This document shows positions 35,863 to 44,793 of a DNA stretch of 64,000 bases, piece by piece. The number at the start of each line of letters is the position of its first letter. The first letter of the stretch is position 1. The notes beneath the pieces were generated by a model. It was not told the DNA's origin, ran no database searches, and was given only the letters and a program-made list of their open reading frames with translations. Source of the DNA: an uncultured Desulfuromusa sp. (GTDB lineage Bacteria > Desulfobacterota > Desulfuromonadia > Desulfuromonadales > Geopsychrobacteraceae); the NCBI RefSeq assembly GCF_963675815.1, contig NZ_OY776574.1:428001-492000 (forward strand), given 5' to 3'. A program made the position numbers and the translations under genes.

Positions 35863-37542
35863 TCATTCGACCTTTATGCCAAACCGTTTAACCCGGCTTG
35901 CATTCAACTTGCTCTCTCTGCCGATAATTTTCAGCGCTTCAGAAGATTTTTCTGAAATGAGATCCTGCTGCTCGGTGGTTCCCCCCAAACGACGGAACTT
36001 TAAGCAAAGATCAACGTATTGGGACAACTTCTGCCCCTTCTGTGACTTGAATAATCCGATATATTCTTGAACCGTGGCCTGTGACATATGGACCTCTTCT
36101 TCGTCACTGCAACTGTCCCCCGCAAGAATTTGATCACAAATGTCCTGAAGGGAGCGCTTTACGCTCAGTGAAGCATACTTTTTCTTGAATTTTTCTATAA
36201 CTTCGTGATCCTTTATTTTTCCGGGCAATGCGGAGCCCTCCAGATTGAAAAGCTCAGACTCTGTTTTCCTTTTTTCAAGATATAAATCGATAATCTTGGT
36301 CGCTAACTTATCCTTGCCAAGATACCGAAGTAAACGCACGGTACCATCAAGATTAACTGGGCTGATATATTTTGCATTATGCTTAAAGCTGTCAGATAAA
36401 CAGCTAATTACTTCCTGATCATTATCGTCAAACGATCCGTTAAATTTCCGCCACGCCTCTTGAAATGAATCTTCCGAGCGAGCAGCCAGGATCTTCTCGT
36501 TAAGCAACTTCGCCTCTTCACGTAAGCTGTTTTCATGAACATAACCATTTTCAACCAGCCTGGCGATCTGCAGATCAAACTCGTCAACGGAATAATTATC
36601 ATAACCTCTCAGCACTGCACACCACACCTGCTGCTGGGTTGAAAGCATGATCTCGTCATCAAGATCACCGAAGGCACTGTTGCGACTGACGACAAAATTA
36701 TAATCAGGAGTATCACCCGACTGCCCATAGTAGCACCAGGTCAACAGACTAATAGTGCGTAATGCCTGATAAAGAACCTGATCCTCGTAATTCTTCAGAT
36801 GCGGGAGCAACAATGCAGCCAGTTTTTCAATTTTTTTGATAATACGAATATTGTTAATGCCGAGTTTAATAATATTGTTCCCCAGCAAATCAGCAACCTT
36901 GCCACCACTCAGAGCAATAGCGACACAATCTTCAGCTGTTGGAGCAAACCTCAACTCGGTATCAATGACTTTTTCCCGAAGCCTGACATAATCAATAGAT
37001 GATCCTTCGCTTAAGCTCTCATCATTGAGAATCAGGATGACTTTACACTTCTTCTGTTCCTTGAGCTGGGTGATCAAACCTAAAATATCCTGAGCATCAA
37101 TACTGTTTCCCTTTCGTTCAAAGTCATCAATGCAGATAATGGTTTTTTCTAAAGAAAGAAAGGACAGTGAACTGATAATGGAATGGTAATGATCGATTGA
37201 TGCATTCGAGGAAATAATCGGCAGTGTTTTTTTCCCCAGAGACCTGAGCAAATGTTCAGTATTATTTTTGAAGCTCTCAATCGTCGGTCTGCGACCAAAG
37301 AGTTGTTCGTCTACCATATTTTCAAAAATGGAAAACTTTAAATCGTCGAGAGAGTTGATCCCAAAAAGGGACACATAAGAATACTTTTTAAGCGCGATCT
37401 TTTTCTGGTTTTTTGCATTGACTAAATATTTATTCCAGGCGTAGGTCTTACCAACCCCCCATGCTCCTTTAATCGACATCACTTCCGGAGCTTCACTTGC
37501 AAGAAAACGGGCAATCTGACTCTCTAAAATATCAATTGACAT
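35863..37542 (-). CDS. Large KAP-like P-loop NTPase
   Basis: A 559-residue cytoplasmic protein with an N-terminal P-loop domain: Walker A GAWGVGKT (26-33) and Walker B TIICIDDFERK with Asp139 and Asp140. The FERK pattern after Walker B and the ILNDESL strand fit KAP/STAND-like ATPases. The C-terminal 330 residues are helical without a recognised domain or membrane segment. Proteins of this type occur in defence loci but also elsewhere; nothing beside it (a LysR gene, a uracil-glycosylase-like gene) proves a role. A GAGGTG ribosome site precedes ATG 37542. Confidence 0.75.
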   Translation of the reverse strand: MSIDILESQIARFLASEAPEVMSIKGAWGVGKTYAWNKYLVNAKNQKKIALKKYSYVSLFGINSLDDLKFSIFENMVDEQLFGRRPTIESFKNNTEHLLRSLGKKTLPIISSNASIDHYHSIISSLSFLSLEKTIICIDDFERKGNSIDAQDILGLITQLKEQKKCKVILILNDESLSEGSSIDYVRLREKVIDTELRFAPTAEDCVAIALSGGKVADLLGNNIIKLGINNIRIIKKIEKLAALLLPHLKNYEDQVLYQALRTISLLTWCYYGQSGDTPDYNFVVSRNSAFGDLDDEIMLSTQQQVWCAVLRGYDNYSVDEFDLQIARLVENGYVHENSLREEAKLLNEKILAARSEDSFQEAWRKFNGSFDDNDQEVISCLSDSFKHNAKYISPVNLDGTVRLLRYLGKDKLATKIIDLYLEKRKTESELFNLEGSALPGKIKDHEVIEKFKKKYASLSVKRSLQDICDQILAGDSCSDEEEVHMSQATVQEYIGLFKSQKGQKLSQYVDLCLKFRRLGGTTEQQDLISEKSSEALKIIGRESKLNASRVKRFGIKVE

Positions 37543-37585
37543 AACACCTCATGTTTACGGTCAGTCTGGAATGATCTTCAGAATC

Positions 37586-38269
37586 TCACTTCAGCAACAG
37601 GTCAGACATCTGCGCTCGAAACTTTCCAGCGCCACCATTGGCAGGATGCCGAACCTTGACGGCGGCAATTCCCAATTGCTGCAGCTGCAACGCTGACTTT
37701 TCACCAATGGCGACAGTTTGTTTGAATTGCCCTTGCTCCAGCAATTGGTTCAGCATCTGATGACCCACCGCCAGTTCTGCGTCCGTGGGGGTTCGATTGC
37801 TGAGTAGCCCTTTATCAAGGTGATAAGGATGCCATGGAAAGGCATTCCACAAAACCACCCGACGCGTATCAATCTCATGATCAACCAAAAAGCCCCAGAC
37901 AATTGTTGCTGTGGGTTCAGTAAATCCATGCGGCTTTAAATCAACACGGCTGGTGCGTTGCGGAGATATATTTTTAAAAACCATTTCCGGATGGATATTT
38001 TTATGCTGCAATCCCCCCAGAAGAAGCCGCTCAGATGTCATCGGGATACCACTGAAATGGCCTCCCTGATAACCGATCGCTTCAGCGCAAAGAAGGGTGT
38101 CGGCGATTCCAATCCGCTCCTGCAAATAGTGGAGAAGCTGTCGGCGGCGAATCTCCGGCCCCTGTTCACTTTGATCATGCTGAGAATCAACATCCTTCCA
38201 GGGATTAAATACCGCAGCGCCCTCATAGCAGCCGAGTGAAGCCACAAACTGTTCAGGCATGGCTGACAC
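37586..38269 (-). CDS. Uracil-DNA glycosylase superfamily protein
   Basis: A 227-residue protein. CAEAIGYQGGHFSGIPMTSER resembles the GEAPGxxG...FTSER start of family 4/5 glycosylases, WNAFPWHPYHLDKG the middle, and VRHPANGG the His-containing end loop (HPS/HPANGG). The first motif has AEAIG where GEAPG is expected, so substrate choice may differ. There is no Cys set for an iron-sulfur cluster. It would remove uracil or damaged bases from DNA. GTG 38269 or ATG 38260 may be the start; either overlaps the DUF2288 gene. Confidence 0.75.
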   Translation of the reverse strand: MSAMPEQFVASLGCYEGAAVFNPWKDVDSQHDQSEQGPEIRRRQLLHYLQERIGIADTLLCAEAIGYQGGHFSGIPMTSERLLLGGLQHKNIHPEMVFKNISPQRTSRVDLKPHGFTEPTATIVWGFLVDHEIDTRRVVLWNAFPWHPYHLDKGLLSNRTPTDAELAVGHQMLNQLLEQGQFKQTVAIGEKSALQLQQLGIAAVKVRHPANGGAGKFRAQMSDLLLK

Positions 38270-38549
38270 TTTGAATCAGGATAAAGGGTTGGACAATCAG
38301 CATTTGAAATGACTTGTCAGGTTCTTGTTCCCAGCTTTCCAGTTGCTGCTCGTTCGGTTTTCCCAATTGATTCGCGGCAATCCAGCTTTCAACCGACTTT
38401 TTATCATCTTCAGCAACCGCAACCCCGACAGCTATCAGATCCAGCTCATCAGCAACAACAATAATAGCATCCCGCTGCAGATGAATTCTTAATTCACGCC
38501 AGTTCACATCCGCAAGGTCACGCCTCAAACTTTCAGCCATTCCAGACAT
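38253..38549 (-). CDS. DUF2288 family protein
   Basis: A 98-residue protein matching DUF2288: WRELRIHLQRDAIIVVADELDLIAVGVAVAEDD, then VESWIAANQL and a C-terminal PFILIQ. Function unknown. An AAGGAGG sits nine bases before ATG 38549. It is the upstream gene of a coupled pair with the glycosylase-like gene, and divergent from the FapA gene. Confidence 0.8.
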   Translation of the reverse strand: MSGMAESLRRDLADVNWRELRIHLQRDAIIVVADELDLIAVGVAVAEDDKKSVESWIAANQLGKPNEQQLESWEQEPDKSFQMLIVQPFILIQSVSHA

Positions 38550-38669
38550 AATCACCGTCCTCCTTAAAATATTCCGCAGAATAACCAGCTCCCATGTGTA
38601 GCGTCAAGTTATCACCTTGCCTTTAGGCAGATATTATTCTTAAGAAAATTAGCATTTTAGCCGATACAC

Positions 38670-38685
38670 ATGCTAGAATTAGCAT
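38670..38685 (+). promoter_or_regulatory. Palindrome upstream of the FapA gene
   Basis: ATGCTA-GAAT-TAGCAT is a perfect 6+6 inverted repeat 34 bases before the FapA start. AATTAGCATT from its right arm also occurs at 38647-38656, exactly 30 bp upstream, so two sites may lie on the same DNA face. An operator is likely; the regulator is unknown. Confidence 0.4.
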
Positions 38686-38719
38686 TCAATAATCTCTCTG
38701 TTCAAACAAGAGGAGTCTC

Positions 38720-40222
38720 ATGGGTTCTGCAACCTCCCAAAAAAGTGTCGGTATCGGTATTAAATTAATTGCCGAATATGTTACAGACGCTTACGATTTG
38801 AAGCTGGAAGCACATGATAATCAATTAGAATGCCGCGCAAGCATCACGGTTCATGATACCGCCAACAGCATCCCCCCGGTAGAGTTAATCAGCCTGTTGA
38901 GAAAAAATGATATTGCCCGCTCCGTTGATCTGGAGCAAGTTGCCATCTTTTGTACTGAAGCGGCACAGGGGGAAAATCCACAAAACTTCGTTCTCGCAAG
39001 TGGAATGAGGCCGGTCAAGGGTGAAGACGGTTGGTTTGAACTCATTGTCTCAACAGGAGATGAAGAGAGCCCTCTCCCTGTTGATGAAAAAGGACGGGTT
39101 GATTTCAAGGCGGTTCAAAGCTTCTCCAATGTCGAACAGGATCAGCAGATAGGAGAAATCCACCCACCAACACAAGGGCTCGCTGGCGAAACGATTACCG
39201 GGGTCCCTCTCCCGGCAAAAGCGGGAGAACCCAGTAAACTGATCGCCGGTGAAGGTGTTGTGATCAGCCCTGAAGGAACCCACGTCATTGCAACCAAACC
39301 TGGTCGAGCCGTTCTGGATAAAAATAAAATATCCGTTCTTGATGAATTTCTCATTTCCGGTGATGTCGATCTCTCTGTGGGGCATATCACTTTTAATGGG
39401 TTTGTCGTCGTCAAAGGTGATGTCCTTGATGACTTCAACATCACTGCGACCAAAGGGATCACCATCACGGGTGCTGTCGGAATGTGTCAGATTAAATCAG
39501 AAGGGCCTGTGACCATTGGCACCATGGCCGGACAGGGATCGGGTTCAATCCGTTGTGGAGGGGATCTGAAAGCCAGCTATCTCAATCATGTCACCGTTGA
39601 ATGCCAAGGGAATATTTCCATTTCCCGTGAAGTCAGAAATTCGGTATTGAAGGCAACCGGCCGCATTGAAGTCCCTAAAGGATTGATTACAGGTGGTCGG
39701 GCAGTTGCTTTAGAGGGAATTGAAGTTAAAATTCTCGGTGCCAGAGCCGGAGTCAAAACCTACGTCACCTCAGGGGTTTATTTTCCAGAAGAGGACCGGC
39801 TGGAATATCTGAAAACACAACTGAAAAGCACAGGAAAGCAAACCACGGCCATAAAAGACACATTATCTCTTTTAGAAAAAAACCCCCTGAAAAATTCACG
39901 TAAAGCCCTTCAGGAGGCCATTGAACTCCGTGCTGAAATCTTAAAAAAACGCTTTTCCAAGCTGGATAGCGAACACAAAAATATCTCAACGGAATTGGAT
40001 AGCTTCAAAAAAGCCGAGCATCCAACAGCAAATCCCAAAATTAATATTCTAGATGTAGCGAAAGAAGGGGTTGTCGTGGCATTAGGGCAGGCAATAACAA
40101 CAATACAAGAAGAGATTTCCGGCCCCACATCAATCGTTGAAGATTCCCCTCTGGGCGAAATCCGAATTATGACCTATTCACCCCTGACCATTCCGGCCGA
40201 TGAGACCGATGAAAAAACTTGA
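38720..40222 (+). CDS. FapA / DUF342 family protein
   Basis: A 500-residue protein with the DUF342 layout: an N-terminal domain (about 1-130), a central Gly-rich beta-helix-like region (about 150-340; GEIHPPTQGLAGETITG, then SGDVDLSVGHITFNG), a C-terminal coiled coil (about 360-440) and a short tail. FapA proteins affect flagellar assembly or polymer export in some bacteria; the exact activity is not known. No flagellar genes are in the window. It is a single gene; an AGAGGAG ribosome site precedes ATG 38720. Confidence 0.87.
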   Translation: MGSATSQKSVGIGIKLIAEYVTDAYDLKLEAHDNQLECRASITVHDTANSIPPVELISLLRKNDIARSVDLEQVAIFCTEAAQGENPQNFVLASGMRPVKGEDGWFELIVSTGDEESPLPVDEKGRVDFKAVQSFSNVEQDQQIGEIHPPTQGLAGETITGVPLPAKAGEPSKLIAGEGVVISPEGTHVIATKPGRAVLDKNKISVLDEFLISGDVDLSVGHITFNGFVVVKGDVLDDFNITATKGITITGAVGMCQIKSEGPVTIGTMAGQGSGSIRCGGDLKASYLNHVTVECQGNISISREVRNSVLKATGRIEVPKGLITGGRAVALEGIEVKILGARAGVKTYVTSGVYFPEEDRLEYLKTQLKSTGKQTTAIKDTLSLLEKNPLKNSRKALQEAIELRAEILKKRFSKLDSEHKNISTELDSFKKAEHPTANPKINILDVAKEGVVVALGQAITTIQEEISGPTSIVEDSPLGEIRIMTYSPLTIPADETDEKT

Positions 40223-40241
40223 ATACAAATAGTAACCGGTT

Positions 40242-41654
40242 CTATTTTGCTCTCTCCTGCAAACGGCCGATGACCTTTTCAGCGGCCTTATTGGCAGCAT
40301 TAACACAGTCGTTCAGCCCTACCCCGTAAAAAGCATTTCCAGTCAGAATTAAATCAGGTGCATCCATCAACGAGGCATTCAACTCCGATAGTCGCTGCGC
40401 ATGACCACTGGTATATTGTGGTATGGCATGGCGATGGCGGAAAATCTTCACAAAATCTGGTTCGCAACTTATGCCCATAATCTGTTTCAGGTCATTCATC
40501 GTTCGGGATTTCACCTCATCCTCAGAGAGGTCAATCGCAGCAGCATTCGTTGCACCACCCATCATTGAGCGTAGCAACACCTGACCTTCCGGGGCACGAT
40601 TGGAAAAAATACTGGAATCCCAAAGAGTCCCAAGAGTATGGCATCCCTCGGCTTTTGGAATCAGATAGCCAAAACCGTTCAGATCAAACGAAATTCTGTC
40701 CCGCTGATAACCAAAACAGATCACATTCATCGTCGCATAGGGAATCTGTCGAAGAAGTTTGGAACTTTCAGTATTCCATTCATCCAGCATATCGGCCACG
40801 GCATATGCCGGTGCAGCGGTCACAACCAGATCCACATCATGCTGCTGTCCATCCTCCAGAGTCAGAGAAAAACCGCCCTGTTTCTGCACAATCCGGACAA
40901 CTCCGTTCCCGGTCAGAACCCTGCCCGACAAAGCATTGGCAACCCCATCAGTCAGTTCCTGGATCCCCCCACGAAAAGACGTCAACACACCACCTGGACC
41001 TGCAGCGCTTGCAACAGCTTTTCCAGCTTTCACCTCGGCACGTTTCTTCTTGGCTAACCGAAGCATCGCTTTGATCAGGCCGCCATACTCCTGTTCCAGC
41101 TCATGAATACGCGGAAAACAACTTTTCAAGCTCATCGTTTCAGGATCGCCGGCAAAAATTCCTGAAACCATCGGTGAAATAAGTTTATTGAGAGCTTCTT
41201 CCCCCAGGCGCCGTCGTCCAAAATCAGCAAGGGTTTCATCCCCGCCATTCACCTTTTTAGGGATCACCATTTCAGCGGCCAGACGGAATTTACCCGGCCA
41301 GGAAATCAATTTTGATTTAAGGAAGGCGGGTCCATTTTCAGGCATCTGATGCAAAATTTTGTCTGAATAGATAAATCTTTTGCGGGCATTATCATCAGAT
41401 CGTAATAGCTGTTGATCTATCTGCAGCTGCCGACACAGATCCAGAGTCATTGGTTTATTATCAAGAAATCCGTTTGGCCCCCACTCACAAAGAAAACCAC
41501 CTTCCTGTATCGAAAGAATCTTTCCTCCGGTACGCGGTTCTTTTTCGATAACCAGAGTTTCAACCTCAAATTCAGCTTGTTTTGCCTGTTGCTCAATCGC
41601 ATAAGCGGTGGCAAGGCCGGAAATTCCAGCTCCAATAACAGCGATACGGGTCAT
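40242..41654 (-). CDS. hemG: Protoporphyrinogen oxidase, HemY/HemG type
   Basis: A 470-residue FAD enzyme. The dinucleotide fold GAGISGLATAY lies at residues 7-17, and the C-terminal LTGNAFYGVGLNDCVNAANKAAE is typical of oxygen-dependent (HemY-type) oxidases. It oxidises protoporphyrinogen IX (or coproporphyrinogen III in some Gram positives) before iron insertion. ATG 41654 is set by AGGAG five bases upstream. It is convergent with the FapA gene and divergent from the dnaJ-like gene. Confidence 0.92.
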   Translation of the reverse strand: MTRIAVIGAGISGLATAYAIEQQAKQAEFEVETLVIEKEPRTGGKILSIQEGGFLCEWGPNGFLDNKPMTLDLCRQLQIDQQLLRSDDNARKRFIYSDKILHQMPENGPAFLKSKLISWPGKFRLAAEMVIPKKVNGGDETLADFGRRRLGEEALNKLISPMVSGIFAGDPETMSLKSCFPRIHELEQEYGGLIKAMLRLAKKKRAEVKAGKAVASAAGPGGVLTSFRGGIQELTDGVANALSGRVLTGNGVVRIVQKQGGFSLTLEDGQQHDVDLVVTAAPAYAVADMLDEWNTESSKLLRQIPYATMNVICFGYQRDRISFDLNGFGYLIPKAEGCHTLGTLWDSSIFSNRAPEGQVLLRSMMGGATNAAAIDLSEDEVKSRTMNDLKQIMGISCEPDFVKIFRHRHAIPQYTSGHAQRLSELNASLMDAPDLILTGNAFYGVGLNDCVNAANKAAEKVIGRLQERAK

Positions 41655-41756
41655 AAAAACTCCTGAGTGAAGGGTCAAAAGGGAAAGGACTGCTGGATAT
41701 CGTAGCTTGTCGGTCAGTTAACGTCAAGACAGTGCACAGCGTCTCTTATCTTCTTC

Positions 41757-41785
41757 TTGACCCTGCGCAAAACGACTTCTATAGT
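41757..41785 (+). promoter_or_regulatory. Sigma70-like promoter of the dnaJ-like gene
   Basis: TTGACC (41757-41762), 17 bases, TATAGT (41780-41785), 39 bases before the start codon. A TCTTGAC/GTCAAGA inverted repeat (41723-41729 with 41755-41761) overlaps the -35 box. No CIRCE heat-shock element is seen. Confidence 0.6.
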
Positions 41786-41823
41786 AAGATGTTAATCACG
41801 CGTAAATGGAGGAAGTTCAGAGC

Positions 41824-42708
41824 ATGTCTAAAGAAGACTATTATTCCGTCCTCGGTGTCAACCGAACAGACGATGCAGCCACAATAAAAAAAGCTTATCG
41901 CAAACTTGCCCAAAAATACCACCCTGATAAAAATCAGGGAGATACTAAAGCGGAAGAGCGATTCAAAAAAATTACTGAAGCCTATGCGGTTCTATCCGAT
42001 AAAGAGAAACGTCAACAATACGATCAGTATGGTGACGCAGGGTTCCACCAGCGCTTTAGCCAGGAAGATATTTTTCGCAATATGAATATGGGAGATATTT
42101 TCGGAAGTTTTGGCGGTGGCCGCGGAGGTGAGGATATCTTCAGTCAGCTGTTTGGTGGCGGAGGAGTTCGCGGCAACAGAGCTCCGGCCAAAGGGCAGGA
42201 TTATTCAATGCAGATCAGTATTCCCTTCCGACTGGCAGTCCAGGGCGGGGAAAGGCGGATCGATTATCACAATGATGGGAAAGTCGAACAAATCAAGGTT
42301 CGAATCCCGGCAGGAATCGAAAAGGGAAGCAGATTACGCGTATCAGGAAAGGGGGGGCCAAACCCGGCGGGTGGCCCACCCGGCGACCTCTACCTCCAGG
42401 TTGATATTGAACCTGATCCCATTTTTATCCGGGACGGGCGCGATCTCCTGGTCAAAGCAGAGATTCCATACAGCGGCATATGCCTGGGAACATCGATCGA
42501 GGTTCCGACTCTTGACACCCCGAAACGGGTCAAAGTCCCTGCAGGAATGCAGCCCGGACAAAAAATCAGATTGCGGGGATATGGCGTAGCAGCATCGGGA
42601 AAAAGACCGGCAGGTGATCTTTATGCAGTCATCGAAGTTGTCGTCCCCAATCGCTTAACTCCGGAACAGAAAAAATTACTTGAACAGCTTAAAGCTGCTG
42701 ATCTCTAG
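41824..42708 (+). CDS. DnaJ-class chaperone, CbpA-like
   Basis: A 294-residue J protein: J domain about 3-68 with YHPDKN, a Gly/Phe-rich stretch (about 90-120), and the two beta-sandwich C-terminal domains (about 125-290). There is no cysteine zinc finger, so it is of the CbpA/DnaJ-B type that stimulates DnaK. The start at ATG 41824 follows GGAGGAA; the upstream ATG 41806 is part of the ribosome site region. DnaK and GrpE are not in the window. Confidence 0.93.
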   Translation: MSKEDYYSVLGVNRTDDAATIKKAYRKLAQKYHPDKNQGDTKAEERFKKITEAYAVLSDKEKRQQYDQYGDAGFHQRFSQEDIFRNMNMGDIFGSFGGGRGGEDIFSQLFGGGGVRGNRAPAKGQDYSMQISIPFRLAVQGGERRIDYHNDGKVEQIKVRIPAGIEKGSRLRVSGKGGPNPAGGPPGDLYLQVDIEPDPIFIRDGRDLLVKAEIPYSGICLGTSIEVPTLDTPKRVKVPAGMQPGQKIRLRGYGVAASGKRPAGDLYAVIEVVVPNRLTPEQKKLLEQLKAADL

Positions 42709-42879
42709 TGTTTTTAGCTACTTATAATGTGCTTTCAAGTTTAGCTTCATAGATGACAACCATAAATCAATTGTAACCTTTTGAACTCTGGTATTCCGCT
42801 TGCAGATAAAATAAACCCAAAGTACAATGTGGCCGATTTATCCATAAATATTGAATCGGTTCTGGAGCAGAGGGCAACG

Positions 42880-43311
42880 GTGACTCAATATAAATCCATC
42901 AACAAATATCAACTGATTTTTACCATAACTATGGTATTGCTCCTTGTTGGGGGATTGCAATCGGCTTTTGCATGCCTGCTCCCGGAACATCAGAGCCCCA
43001 GTTCTGCAATCCGGGTTGATCGTTGTCACTCCATCATCAATCAGCAAGAATCATCCCCCTGTTGCCAAGTTGAAACCTGCCACCAGTCTACGCGTCCCCA
43101 GCGAGATCTCGGTAGCCCGGAATACCAGACTCTGCATAAAGGCCCTCATTCCCTTGCTCACGAATCAAAACCGTTAACACCGCAATTAAAAGTGGGCAAA
43201 CCGTTTATAAGTCCTCATATTGTTCTGCCGCATTTTGCTTACCTCTCAACGGGATCACGAAAGCCACTTCAGTCCCTTGACAGTCTTCGTACCATCGTTC
43301 TTCTGCATTAA
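42880..43311 (+). CDS. Small secreted Cys-rich protein of unknown function
   Basis: A 143-residue protein beginning with GTG 42880 (AGAGGG ribosome site). A signal peptide or anchor (about 10-33, ending SAFACL) is followed by a mature part with ACL, DRCHS, and a dense PCCQVETCH motif; CxxxCH might even bind heme or metal. The rest is Pro/Ser rich. I recognise no family. It is 99 bases before resB and may be cotranscribed with it. Confidence 0.5.
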   Translation: MTQYKSINKYQLIFTITMVLLLVGGLQSAFACLLPEHQSPSSAIRVDRCHSIINQQESSPCCQVETCHQSTRPQRDLGSPEYQTLHKGPHSLAHESKPLTPQLKVGKPFISPHIVLPHFAYLSTGSRKPLQSLDSLRTIVLLH

Positions 43312-43410
43312 GCCTGTCCGTTATCAATCGGTTGACCACGCTCAATGGCGCTGGTTATAGTGACTAAATCTGTCATCTATACTGACAGGCTTCATAAGGA
43401 GGCTTTTACC

Positions 43411-44790
43411 TTGGCTGAAACAAAAAAATCTTTTACAGAAAGTCTTTGGGATTTTCTCTGCTCCCTGAAACTTGCAATAGTCCTGGTGCTGTTGCTGGCC
43501 CTGACTTCCATTATTGGAACAATTATCCTGCAGAATGGTTCACCTGCTGACTATATTCGCGAGTATGGTCAGGCAAATTATAAATTGTTTCAAAAACTGC
43601 AGTTTATTGATATGTACCATTCTACCTGGTTTATCGGGATCCTGGCCCTCTTCAGCATCAATTTGATTTGCTGTTCCATAAAAAACTTTCCCCGGGTTTG
43701 GAGATTTGTCAGGGAACCGACTCTGGTTGCCGGCCCCGGAATTTTCAAAGGTTCGGCAAATCGAGCAGAATTTAGCTGTAAAGGTTCAAAGCAGCAAGTT
43801 GCCGAACAAATATCAGCCGTACTCAAGCAGGAATTCTCTAAGACCACCCAGACTGAGAAGGATGAAAAACTCTACCTGTTTGCGCAGAAAGGGATCTATT
43901 CCAGATTTGGGGCTTATATCACCCATGTGTCAATCCTGGTTATCATGGCCGGAGCAGTGATTGGAAATTTCTGGGGCTACAAGGCTTACGTCAACATTGT
44001 TGAAGGGACTTCGGTCGATCAGGTCCGGACCCGCAACGGTGTCCCTATCGACCTTGGTTTTACCGTACGTTGTGACGACTTTGACGTCAGCTATTACCCG
44101 AACAGCAACCGTCCCAAAGACTACAATAGTGATTTGGTCATCCTTGAAAACGGCAAGGAAGTCCTCCATAAACGCATTGAAGTCAACGATCCACTGACAT
44201 ACAAAGGGATAAAATTTTATCAATCCAGTTACGGTGCCGCCGGCAATGGTTTCTTTAAAATCAAAGCAACTGAAGCTGCAACCGGCAAAGTCTTCGAACT
44301 TGAAGCGCCTCAAGGCAAACATGTTCAACTGGCAAACGGCTACTCTTTTGCGGTGACCAATTTCACCGAAAATGATCGTAATTTTGGGCCGGCAATTCAG
44401 CTCCACGTCAATTCACCTGACGGCAAGCATGGAGCACCTTTTGTTGTCTGGCAAAATCACCCCCAACTTGACAAAAAACGTGGCGGTGTTTTCAGCTTTT
44501 CACTTCTCGGTTACGACCAGCCCTTTTTTACGGGTTTACAAGTTGCCAAAGATCCAGGTGTCAATATCGTCTGGGCTGGTTGTTTCCTGATCGTTTTTGG
44601 TTCTCTGACCGCCTTTTTCTTCTCTCATAAACGGATATGGGTCTGCCTGGAAGATGATGGTAAAAAAACCAAAGTGAAGATGGCCGGGAACGCTCACCGC
44701 AATCAGCCGGGTTTTGCTCTGGCCTTCGATGAACTGCAGCAAAAAGTTGAAACAGCTGCCAAAAATACATCCCCACAGAAGGAGGGATAA
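43411..44790 (+). CDS. resB: Cytochrome c biogenesis protein ResB
   Basis: A 459-residue membrane protein: three helices near the N terminus (about 18-38, 70-92, 165-190), a large periplasmic domain, and a last helix (about 385-407). Together with CcsA it forms the System II haem exporter and ligase for c-type cytochromes. TTG 43411 is chosen because AAGGAGG sits eight bases before it, within the longer frame from 43345. It is three bases before ccsA. Confidence 0.9.
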   Translation: MAETKKSFTESLWDFLCSLKLAIVLVLLLALTSIIGTIILQNGSPADYIREYGQANYKLFQKLQFIDMYHSTWFIGILALFSINLICCSIKNFPRVWRFVREPTLVAGPGIFKGSANRAEFSCKGSKQQVAEQISAVLKQEFSKTTQTEKDEKLYLFAQKGIYSRFGAYITHVSILVIMAGAVIGNFWGYKAYVNIVEGTSVDQVRTRNGVPIDLGFTVRCDDFDVSYYPNSNRPKDYNSDLVILENGKEVLHKRIEVNDPLTYKGIKFYQSSYGAAGNGFFKIKATEAATGKVFELEAPQGKHVQLANGYSFAVTNFTENDRNFGPAIQLHVNSPDGKHGAPFVVWQNHPQLDKKRGGVFSFSLLGYDQPFFTGLQVAKDPGVNIVWAGCFLIVFGSLTAFFFSHKRIWVCLEDDGKKTKVKMAGNAHRNQPGFALAFDELQQKVETAAKNTSPQKEG

Positions 44791-44793
44791 CCG

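Noticed and set aside
40550..41106. Three long plus-strand frames opposite hemG
   Set aside because: They are antisense shadows of a well-supported gene, Ser/Pro/His rich, with no ribosome sites.
42781..42879. TTG 42781 start for the Cys-rich protein
   Set aside because: It puts 33 polar residues before the signal peptide; GTG 42880 has a ribosome site.
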